Shown here one piece after another: positions 33,613-40,111 of a stretch of 40,111 bases of DNA. The stretch spans positions 1 through 40,111 of the forward strand of contig CBFIHR010000037.1 in assembly GCA_965662365.1 (NCBI GenBank), given 5' to 3'. The notes beneath the pieces are model-generated. The model made no database searches, was not told where the DNA came from, and worked only from the letters and a program-made list of their open reading frames with translations. The first letter of the stretch is position 1. The number at the start of each line of letters is the position of its first letter. The stretch is from CAWVWD01 sp965662365. GTDB taxonomy: Bacteria; Bacteroidota; Bacteroidia; Chitinophagales; Saprospiraceae. Made by a program: the position numbers and the translations under genes.

Positions 33613-34329
33613 TTATGCTTTAATGGCTAATTGTTCTAATTGTTCGTAGTACGGCTGACATTCCGCCAAAAGCGGTTTTAAACGTTCGGGAAAAAGTTGT
33701 GTTTTGGGTTTATATGGTGCAAAAGCAGTTGATTTATGGACACTTTTATACCAGTATTTTGCCCAGCAACCGTCTTCTTTTCTCGCTCCAGCTTCCCATT
33801 TTAACATATTTTCATCAAATGGAATTTCCAATTGTTCACACAACGCTGAAAGGACTTTTCGAGGATTCAAAAGTACTTGCTTGGCTTCTAAAACGATGAC
33901 TTTTTTGCCCTTTGATTGTAAATAATTCAAAATTTTCACCTGCGAATCATAACCAACATCAGACAAAGTTGGCGTAGCTACTTGTTGAACATAAGACAAC
34001 AGCATTTCCTTTGGATTTCGAGTCAAAATCACATTTTCACATTTATCAATAAATGACCACTCTAATTCTATTAGATGATGTGCCATGTGTTTGAAAAAAG
34101 CGACTTGCGTCGAATGATTCCCCATAAGTGTTTCCACGACTTTTTCCCCGTCATTCTCTTGTGTTTCTAATACCTCAGCAGCTCCAGGATGATATTCATA
34201 AGCTGGAGATTTTGATAAATAATGTGCATATAAAGGTTCGTCAAACACAGTTGTGTCCTTACGTTGAGCGAAAGCGTACATCATCGCTGTTGATATATTT
34301 CTTGGCCCTGACCAGAGGTTGATTTTCAT
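33613..34329 (-). CDS. Sulfotransferase-like P-loop protein paired with a class IV aminotransferase
   Basis: A 238-residue protein. The N-terminus LWSGPRNISTAMMYAFAQR (5-23) is a PAPS-type phosphate loop as in sulfotransferase-family proteins; FDEPLYAHYL follows, and ENVILTRNPKEMLLSYVQ resembles the 3'-phosphate-binding region. Whether it transfers sulfate is unknown. It lies 10 bases after the class IV aminotransferase gene, so the two are co-transcribed. From memory, plant branched-chain aminotransferase-like proteins fuse the same two domains, which supports a shared function. It starts at ATG 34327-34329. No signal peptide is seen. Confidence 0.75.
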   Translation of the reverse strand: MKINLWSGPRNISTAMMYAFAQRKDTTVFDEPLYAHYLSKSPAYEYHPGAAEVLETQENDGEKVVETLMGNHSTQVAFFKHMAHHLIELEWSFIDKCENVILTRNPKEMLLSYVQQVATPTLSDVGYDSQVKILNYLQSKGKKVIVLEAKQVLLNPRKVLSALCEQLEIPFDENMLKWEAGARKEDGCWAKYWYKSVHKSTAFAPYKPKTQLFPERLKPLLAECQPYYEQLEQLAIKA

Positions 34330-34339
34330 GTTCTTACAG

Positions 34340-35266
34340 TTAAACGCTTTTGATTTTTGCTACTTCACTTTCGATTAACTCGTGGTAAAGATGACTTAAT
34401 TTTCGACTTAAATTACCGAATTTTCCTTCGCCAATTGTTCTACCATCAACTTTCGTCACTGGCGTCACACCACCGAAAGTCCCTGTAACAAAAGCTTCGT
34501 CTGCACCATAAACATCAAACAAAGAAAAATTCTTTTCATAACATGGAATTCCATTTTCATGACAAACTCTGATGATGTTGTGTCGAGTGATGCCATTCAT
34601 GCAATACTGACCAGTTGAAGTCCAGACTTCCCCATTTTTAACCATAAAAAAGTTAGTTGCGTTACATGTCGAAACAAAGCCATGAATGTCTAACATCAAA
34701 GCTTCGTCTGCTCCAGCTTCGATAGCTTGAACCAATGCCATGACTTCATGTAACTTACTGTGACAATTTAATCTTGGGTCTAAATAATCGGGCGAGCCTC
34801 GACGAATAGTACTTGTAAAAAGCGTAATTCCTTTTTCTTGAGAATCTTTACTGGCGGCTTTGTGTTCAGCGATAATGACCAAATTTGGCCCTGAAATCGT
34901 CAATCGAGGGTCTTGTGAAGGTGTTTTCTTAATACCTCGTGTTATCATAAATCGCACATGCACACCGTCATACATATTATTAGCATTCAGGGTTTTCCAA
35001 ACTTCCGCTATTAGTTCGGCTTTTGTCATTTTCAAGTCCATTCCGACAGTCGCAGCAGCCGTCCAAAGTCGATCAAGGTGTAAGTCTTCAAAGACCAAAA
35101 CGCCCTCGTGTAATCGTAAGGCTTCCCAAATGCCGTCACCAACTAAATAACCGCTATCAAAAACAGAAATTTTGGCTTCGTTTCGTGGAAATAACTCGCC
35201 GTTGACGTAAATTAATACATTTTCATTTCGCTTATCTGGTAAAGCGTTGTGTGTGCCGTGAACCAT
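34340..35266 (-). CDS. Class IV PLP aminotransferase (branched-chain/D-amino acid type)
   Basis: A 308-residue fold-type IV PLP enzyme. VFDSGYLVGDGIWEALRLHEG near residues 35-55, the PLP lysine Lys171 in LNCHSKLHEVMAL, Glu188 in GADEALMLD, and VSTCNATNFFMVKNG follow the family pattern; GITRHNIIRVCHENGIP and EAFVTGTFGGVTPV complete it. It could be a branched-chain aminotransferase, a D-amino acid aminotransferase or a 4-amino-4-deoxychorismate lyase relative; the pairing with a sulfotransferase-like gene points to the BCAT-like group known from plants. It starts at ATG 35264-35266. No clear TAnnTTTG box is seen, only TTTATTTG-like sequence upstream. Confidence 0.85.
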   Translation of the reverse strand: MVHGTHNALPDKRNENVLIYVNGELFPRNEAKISVFDSGYLVGDGIWEALRLHEGVLVFEDLHLDRLWTAAATVGMDLKMTKAELIAEVWKTLNANNMYDGVHVRFMITRGIKKTPSQDPRLTISGPNLVIIAEHKAASKDSQEKGITLFTSTIRRGSPDYLDPRLNCHSKLHEVMALVQAIEAGADEALMLDIHGFVSTCNATNFFMVKNGEVWTSTGQYCMNGITRHNIIRVCHENGIPCYEKNFSLFDVYGADEAFVTGTFGGVTPVTKVDGRTIGEGKFGNLSRKLSHLYHELIESEVAKIKSV

Positions 35267-35512
35267 AATTTAATAATTAGTTTTTGCAAATAAAAAGTCG
35301 AACAATTTGCCTTGCTCGACTGGTCTGTATTCTTAATATTCTCAATACTTCAATGAAATTATCTTAAAACTGATTGCCAAAGTACATTTATAAATTGCTA
35401 TAAAAATGAAAATCTACTTCAAATCTACCTCGCCAAATTTATAAAAAAAATTCCCTGTATTCAACAAAAAACAACTTTCGTCAAAAAACACCACAAAATC
35501 AAACAGACTTCT

Positions 35513-35520
35513 TATTTTTG
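35513..35520 (+). promoter_or_regulatory. -7 element of the acyltransferase gene
   Basis: TATTTTTG matches TAnnTTTG, 38 bases before the ATG at 35559. Its last G begins the alternative GTG start at 35520, which makes that start unlikely. No clear -33 TTG is seen. Confidence 0.5.
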
Positions 35521-35558
35521 TGGCAAATTTGAAATGCGTATTTATTAATAAAACCATT

Positions 35559-36302
35559 ATGAAAAAAATATTGTATTGGATTCCAACCTCGGTTTTCCTA
35601 ATTGTCTTCGGATTATTGTTAGTCATCTTTCATGCACTTCAATACCTTGGATTAAAAATATTTGGCTACGAAGGGCAACGAAACGCTGTTGATGGCTTGA
35701 TGTGGTGCTTGAATCATATTTTGAAAATCGTTGGTTATCCTTTTACAGTTGACAATCAAGCAGGTGATTTGCCGACCGATAAGCCGATGATTATTGTGAG
35801 TAATCATCAAGGCATGTTTGATATTTCGATGATTGGCGTTCACATGCGAAAGCATCATCCAAAATATGTTTCGAAAGCGTCTTTAGCCAAAGGGATTCCG
35901 AGTATTTCTTTTAACTTACGTCACGGCGGTTCGGTATTGATTGACAGAAAAAACGGTCGAGAAGCAATTGTAAAAATCAAAAAGTTTTGTCAATATTTAA
36001 AGCAGCATAATCGTGCAGGAGTCATTTTTCCGGAAGGTACTCGTACTCGTGACGGCAAGATGCGACCTTTTAAGCCGATGGGGCTGAAGGTGATGTTGAA
36101 AGAAATACCCGAAGCGACGGTCGTCCCTGTTGCGTTAGAAAATTTTTGGACGATTGAGCGGTATAATTTACAACCGATTCCGTTTGGTAAACGATTAAAA
36201 TGTACGATTCTACCGGCGATTGATAGAAGCCTGTTTGATAATAATGATGAGCTGATCAACGAAATTGAGCGACAAATAAAATCGGTGACTGGTGATGACT
36301 AA
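35559..36302 (+). CDS. 1-acyl-sn-glycerol-3-phosphate acyltransferase (PlsC family)
   Basis: A 247-residue membrane-bound acyltransferase that would acylate lysophosphatidic acid to phosphatidic acid. There is an N-terminal membrane helix (about 5-30). The HX4D motif is SNHQGMFD (His83, Asp88). Block II is around GGSVLIDRKNGREA, block III is FPEGTRTRDGKMRPFK (157-172), and block IV is VVPVALEN. Length and motif spacing are normal for PlsC. The ATG at 35559 is chosen over GTG 35520 because the latter overlaps a promoter box. It converges with the HExxH protein gene 9 bases later. Confidence 0.9.
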   Translation: MKKILYWIPTSVFLIVFGLLLVIFHALQYLGLKIFGYEGQRNAVDGLMWCLNHILKIVGYPFTVDNQAGDLPTDKPMIIVSNHQGMFDISMIGVHMRKHHPKYVSKASLAKGIPSISFNLRHGGSVLIDRKNGREAIVKIKKFCQYLKQHNRAGVIFPEGTRTRDGKMRPFKPMGLKVMLKEIPEATVVPVALENFWTIERYNLQPIPFGKRLKCTILPAIDRSLFDNNDELINEIERQIKSVTGDD

Positions 36303-36311
36303 AATCAACCA

Positions 36312-37073
36312 TTACGTATCTGAATTTCTTAACTCGTTGACGTAAGTTTCATAAAGTGGCAAATCTTCTTTTGTCCCATTTCCCCATTCGGGTTTCATAT
36401 CATTTTTAAGACGAAAATAATCGGCAATAATATCCGCCTGTTGTTCAAGATTAAAAGCGGACAAACCTTTATAGGCGTATTTTTCCAGTTGTGGTATTCC
36501 ACCATAGTTATACCCTTCCTTTGTTCTTTGGGCGGCCAATGCACGAGGCATATAAACCGCACCCATTTTTTCATATTGCCAAATATGAACCAGTTCATGT
36601 ATAAAAATATCGGCTTGCAAGTCGCCCCAAGAATTAATCGTATGAAAACTGACGTAAACGATTTTTCGTTTTTTTGCTCCGAAATATGCTTTTTTATCCC
36701 AACGAATCAATTCATAATTCAAGCCATCTCCAAAAACCGTTTTAGCAACTTCGATTTCTTTAGACGACAATGGCCGAGTATTAAACTTGATAAACTCTGC
36801 AACTGTTTGATAAAAACCGCCAATTCCGAACAATTCCATAATGTAAATAAATAATGTTCCCCACCAGTTTCGGATAGATAAACGATGTTCTTCTTCTGTT
36901 AGATTTTCTTTGAAGGCGGTCTGGTAAGCACGACCATGAACGAACAATAATTGAATGCGTCGGATTCGTTTACCGAACTCACTGACCCACCAAAGAAAGC
37001 GTTCTTCAACTCCCATGTATTTGTTAATCAATTGATTACGGTACCAAGATGCATTTTGTGTTACTGTTGTCAT
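36312..37073 (-). CDS. Putative zinc metallopeptidase-like protein (HELVH)
   Basis: A 253-residue protein without a signal peptide. HELVHIWQYEKMG (HExxH at residues 159-163 from this start) is a zinc site, and downstream FNLEQQADIIADYF supplies a likely third ligand or the following helix. I recall similar proteins with HE-x-x-H-x-W-Q and EQQA-x-I-x-x-D-Y/F near Vgr/Rhs or contractile-injection loci, but none of those genes is here. The N-terminal 100 residues are helical and partly hydrophobic (NWWGTLFIYIMELFGIGG). The longer frame begins at a TTG (37097) inside CAATTGGTTTATTCAATTGG; ATG 37071-37073 (MTTVTQNASWYRNQL) is preferred. Substrate unknown. Confidence 0.65.
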   Translation of the reverse strand: MTTVTQNASWYRNQLINKYMGVEERFLWWVSEFGKRIRRIQLLFVHGRAYQTAFKENLTEEEHRLSIRNWWGTLFIYIMELFGIGGFYQTVAEFIKFNTRPLSSKEIEVAKTVFGDGLNYELIRWDKKAYFGAKKRKIVYVSFHTINSWGDLQADIFIHELVHIWQYEKMGAVYMPRALAAQRTKEGYNYGGIPQLEKYAYKGLSAFNLEQQADIIADYFRLKNDMKPEWGNGTKEDLPLYETYVNELRNSDT

Positions 37074-37260
37074 ATTATCTTCAATTGGTTTATTCAATTG
37101 GTCAAACTTGATTAAAAACTATATCAATTATTGGTTATAACTGAACAAACTTAATGTTTTTTGTAAGTAATTGCAATAATTATCCGTGAAACTTACTCAA
37201 AACCCCGAGTCTTTAAATTTAAATAAACTGTAAAAATATCTACGACTTCATCTCAATCAT

Positions 37261-37268
37261 TATATTTG
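37261..37268 (+). promoter_or_regulatory. -7 element directly before the GT39-like gene
   Basis: TATATTTG fits TAnnTTTG and ends only 6 bases before the ATG at 37275. The RNA would start at or near the A of ATG, so the mRNA may be leaderless. No -33 TTG is visible. Confidence 0.45.
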
Positions 37269-37274
37269 CAACCA

Positions 37275-38744
37275 ATGAAAAAATGGTTTCAACATATTAA
37301 CATAGCGACTTGGAAAATCGTCGTACTCATTGGTTTGCCTGTCTTAAGTACTTTGATGCACTTACGAGCATTTCCGATGGACTTGATTGGCCCACACGTC
37401 TGGCGACAATCGCAAACGATGACGAATGTTATTAATTTCTACGAAAGTGATTTTAATATTATGAATCCTCGTCGCAATAATCAAGGTAATCGAAGCGGAA
37501 TCTATCGTATGGAATTCCCGATTATGCAGTGGGCTTTTGCAGGAGTTATAAAGATGACTGGTCAGCCCTTGCTAGTCAGCAGAATACTGACCTTTATTCT
37601 AAGTTTAATCAGTATTTTAGGGTTTTATTTTTTATTAAAATCATTGCTTAACCATGAAATAATTGCTTTAATTGGAGCTTGGGCCTTGAATTTTTCGCCA
37701 GCATTTTATTACTACGCTGTTTCTCCTTTACCAGATAATTTTGCCTTGTGTGCAGGCATTTGGGCGATAGCTGTTTTTCTGAGATCACTGCCAGAACCAA
37801 ATTGGAAAAACACCATTTTAGCCGCTTTTTTAATGAGTTTAAGTATGGCGGCCAAAATGCCTTTTATTTTGTTTTATGCAGTTCCGTTTGGGTTTTATGT
37901 TCTAAAAATCATTCAGCGAAAGCTGATCTTACAAGACGTCGGAAAGGGATTGATTTGGCTTGCACTCTTCGCTCCTACGCTACTTTGGTATTTGTGGGTT
38001 ATTCCAACTTGGGAAGGCAACGGAATTGTCGCAGGAATGTTGGCATTAGCCGACTCGCCAATTATATTGTTGGATTATTTACAACATAATTTATTTTCAA
38101 ATCTACCTGAATTATTACTCAACATCGGTGCTGTACCATTATTTATTGCAGGATTTTATTTTATAAAAAAACGAAATGTTCATCAACATCAACTATTTTA
38201 TCCGCTATTGTTTTGGGCATTTTTAACCTTATTGTATTTCTTTTTTGAATTAAATATGATTGGCAAAGTGCACGATTATTACTTATTTCCATTTTATCCG
38301 ATATTATTTATAATCGTAGCCTACGGTGCATTTCACTTGGCAAATACTAAAAATGGACAAAAAATTGTCGCCATACTTCTAATCAGTTTGCCAATATTTG
38401 CTTTTGCAAGAATACAAGGGCGTTGGAATGTCGAAGCACCGAGATTTAATAAAGATTTATTACAAAATAAAACAGAACTACAAGCGATTTCTCAAAAGTC
38501 AGATTTAATCGTCATAGGAAATGACGCTTCCGATGCGATTTGGTTTTATCATTTGGATAGAAAAGGTTGGGGATTTTCTAAAAAATTTCCTTTGCAGCCA
38601 CAACGATTAAAAGTAATGATTGAAAAAGGGGCAAAGTATCTTTACACCGATAGCGAAGCAGTTTTGAAACACCCAAAATTTCAACCTTACCTTCGAAATC
38701 AAGTTGGCAAATTTGGAAGTATTTATGTTTTTGAATTAAAATAA
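37275..38744 (+). CDS. GT39/PMT-like integral membrane glycosyltransferase
   Basis: A 489-residue polytopic membrane protein with about ten to twelve helices (for example WKIVVLIGLPVLSTLMHL, ILTFILSLISILGFYFLL, LIWLALFAPTLLWYLWVIP, FYPILFIIVAYGAFHL) and a soluble C-terminal tail of about 100 residues. The first loop has LIGPHVWRQSQTMTNVINFYE, matching the HEWRQADT-type motif of Bacteroidota ArnT/PMT_2 relatives that use polyprenyl-phosphate sugars. It would transfer a sugar in the periplasm to lipid or protein; the acceptor is unknown. The frame opens at a TTG (37266) lying inside a TATATTTG promoter box, so ATG 37275 is taken. Confidence 0.8.
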   Translation: MKKWFQHINIATWKIVVLIGLPVLSTLMHLRAFPMDLIGPHVWRQSQTMTNVINFYESDFNIMNPRRNNQGNRSGIYRMEFPIMQWAFAGVIKMTGQPLLVSRILTFILSLISILGFYFLLKSLLNHEIIALIGAWALNFSPAFYYYAVSPLPDNFALCAGIWAIAVFLRSLPEPNWKNTILAAFLMSLSMAAKMPFILFYAVPFGFYVLKIIQRKLILQDVGKGLIWLALFAPTLLWYLWVIPTWEGNGIVAGMLALADSPIILLDYLQHNLFSNLPELLLNIGAVPLFIAGFYFIKKRNVHQHQLFYPLLFWAFLTLLYFFFELNMIGKVHDYYLFPFYPILFIIVAYGAFHLANTKNGQKIVAILLISLPIFAFARIQGRWNVEAPRFNKDLLQNKTELQAISQKSDLIVIGNDASDAIWFYHLDRKGWGFSKKFPLQPQRLKVMIEKGAKYLYTDSEAVLKHPKFQPYLRNQVGKFGSIYVFELK

Positions 38745-38799
38745 CGGCTATTCTGAGCGGACGATTAAAATTTATACCTCTGTTCATTTAGCTATACCA

Positions 38800-38822
38800 G
38801 CTTCGGAGTAATTTTCCGAAGC
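38800..38822. terminator. Short hairpin between convergent genes
   Basis: GCTTCGGA (38800-38807) pairs with TCCGAAGC (38815-38822), extended by CC/GG past one mismatch, with a 7-base loop. It lies between the GT39-like gene and the convergent amidohydrolase. No T tail follows on either strand, so terminator function is uncertain. Confidence 0.35.
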
Positions 38823-38859
38823 CGGTCAGTCAATTCAGCTAAAAACTTTGTCTGACTAT

Positions 38860-40111
38860 TTATTTTTTCTGATACTTTACCTCACCATTTACAATCGTAT
38901 AAAGCACCTCTGTATTCAAGATTTCCTCTTCTGCACAATTCAATAAATCATTCGATAGAATTACAATATCTGCAAATTTTTCTACGACCAAACTTCCCTT
39001 AAACGGCTCTTCAAAGCCGCCATAAGCGTTATTAATCGTCAATGATTTTAAGGCTTCTAAGCGAGTCATACAATTTTCGGGATAAAAACTGTCATTCGTT
39101 CCGCTGATTTTGCGAGTTACCGCAGCATAGAAGTTTTTAAGCGGCGCAACATCTTCTACAGGAGCATCTGTTCCATTGACAATAATAGATCCTGCTTCAA
39201 TAAATTTTCGCCAAGCGTAAGCCTCTTGAGCGGCACGCAACTTACCCAAACGAGCCGGAACAAAAATCGCATCAGAGGAACAATGTACGGATTGCATCGA
39301 AGGAATAACACCTAATTTGGCAAACCGTGGAATGTCGTTAATATTCACATGTTGAGCGTGTTCGATTCTCCATCGCCAAGTATTTGCCTCCTTGTGCTTC
39401 ATAAAAATATCCTCATACATATTTAATATTTCACGATTTGCTTTATCGCCAATCGCATGAATACACATTTGTAAGCCAAACTTTGCCGCAAAATCAGCAT
39501 TGGATTTTAAATCCGCCAAAGGCGTGACATTTTCTCCAAAATGATTGGGTTTATCTTCGTAAGATTTTAGTAGCCACGCCCCTCTCGACCCCAATGCACC
39601 GTCCGCATAGCCTTTTATTGCTCGACAAGTAAAAAAGTGATTTCCAATACCAATTTTCGGAAAACCGACCAGGGTTTCATCGTTAATATCCTCTTCTGAC
39701 GAAATCATCGCCCACAATCGAACGTCCAATTCTCCGGCTTTCGCCAATTCTTCATACCAAGCAATTTCTTGAAAAAACGACCCAGCATCTTGAAACGAAG
39801 TCAAACCTTTTTGTAAACATTCGGCTTCCGCCAATTCTATTTTTTGCAACCATTCTTTATACAATTCCTCCTCGGTTAATTGACTTTTATACTCCTCATA
39901 TTTTTGAGTAATCAACGCTTCTGCCGTTTCAATAAAAACACCAATTGCTTTTCCGTTTTTATCTCTGACAATTCTACCACCTTCTGGGTCTGGCGTTTCA
40001 TCCGTGATGCCAGCAAGTTCCATCGCTTTTGCATTCGCATAGATAGCGTGTCCGCTTGCATGCGACAAAATCACCGGATTATCAACCGAAACCGCACTCA
40101 ATCCTTCATGA
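38860..40111 (-). CDS. YtcJ-type amidohydrolase, N-terminus cut off by window edge
   Basis: A metal-dependent amidohydrolase of the Amidohydro_3/YtcJ group; 416 codons are visible and the frame is still open at the right edge, so the apparent start at a TTG (40099) is not real. Motifs are DNPVILSHASGHAIYANAKAMELAGI, DPEGGRIVRD, KGLTSFQDAG, CRAIKGYADGALGSRGAWLLK, LQMCIHAIGDKANREILNMYE, RIEHAQHVNINDIPRFAKLGV, SIIVNGTDAPVEDVAPLKNFYAAVTR and ALKSLTINNAYGGFEE. The first metal-binding HxH and any signal peptide lie outside. Substrate unknown; family members hydrolyse exocyclic amide or formamide bonds. Confidence 0.9.
   Translation of the reverse strand, partial: HEGLSAVSVDNPVILSHASGHAIYANAKAMELAGITDETPDPEGGRIVRDKNGKAIGVFIETAEALITQKYEEYKSQLTEEELYKEWLQKIELAEAECLQKGLTSFQDAGSFFQEIAWYEELAKAGELDVRLWAMISSEEDINDETLVGFPKIGIGNHFFTCRAIKGYADGALGSRGAWLLKSYEDKPNHFGENVTPLADLKSNADFAAKFGLQMCIHAIGDKANREILNMYEDIFMKHKEANTWRWRIEHAQHVNINDIPRFAKLGVIPSMQSVHCSSDAIFVPARLGKLRAAQEAYAWRKFIEAGSIIVNGTDAPVEDVAPLKNFYAAVTRKISGTNDSFYPENCMTRLEALKSLTINNAYGGFEEPFKGSLVVEKFADIVILSNDLLNCAEEEILNTEVLYTIVNGEVKYQKK

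Overview
The window looks like a low-GC chromosomal segment of a Bacteroidota bacterium, probably of the Flavobacteriia/Saprospiria type, though the family cannot be fixed from the sequence. The evidence is a PorZ-type type IX secretion protein next to recO, a secreted protein resembling type IX cargo at the left edge, the absence of Shine-Dalgarno sequences, several Bacteroidota promoters of the form TTG-N(17-23)-TAnnTTTG, and bifunctional HisB and HisIE. No rRNA, tRNA, CRISPR array, transposase or phage gene was recognised.

Layout. 1-6.6 kb: a cut-off secreted protein, an alpha/beta hydrolase, a TPR lipoprotein, pgi, metF and an HSL-type hydrolase. 6.7-11 kb: a leftward group of HDAC-like deacetylase, recO and porZ. 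11-14.2 kb: a 613-base gene-free stretch, an ECF sigma factor with a membrane anti-sigma-like partner, and a DUF4920 lipoprotein. 14.3-17.3 kb: proton-translocating transhydrogenase pntAA-pntAB-pntB. 17.5-21.8 kb: porin, PhnD-like binding lipoprotein and sensor histidine kinase, with no ABC transporter. 22-24.9 kb: a VWA/metallopeptidase-like protein, a KAS III-like enzyme and a cyclophilin. 25-33.4 kb: the complete histidine operon hisG-D-C-B-H-A-F-IE on the minus strand, interrupted between hisC and hisB by an antisense Uma2-family gene bracketed by two 97-bp repeats. 33.6-40 kb: a sulfotransferase-like protein paired with a class IV aminotransferase, a PlsC-type acyltransferase, an HExxH protein, a GT39-like membrane glycosyltransferase and a cut-off YtcJ-type amidohydrolase.

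The main discoveries are as follows. (1) The his operon has a classical attenuator: a promoter, a 17-codon leader peptide with five His in six codons (HTHHHH), and a strong intrinsic terminator before hisG. (2) The Uma2 cassette looks like a selfish or mobile insert in the hisC-hisB gap. (3) Many gaps inside operons are filled by unrelated-looking but similarly built elements of about 65-120 bp: short words (8-14 base period) repeated in tandem and then repeated inverted, forming imperfect palindromes that begin close to a stop codon and end close to the next start. One palindrome supplies the last codons of hisD. I did not recognise a name for this element class.

Start codons were chosen by hand. 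In several genes the longest frame begins at a TTG or GTG that is part of, or overlaps, the TAnnTTTG promoter element, so the downstream ATG was preferred.
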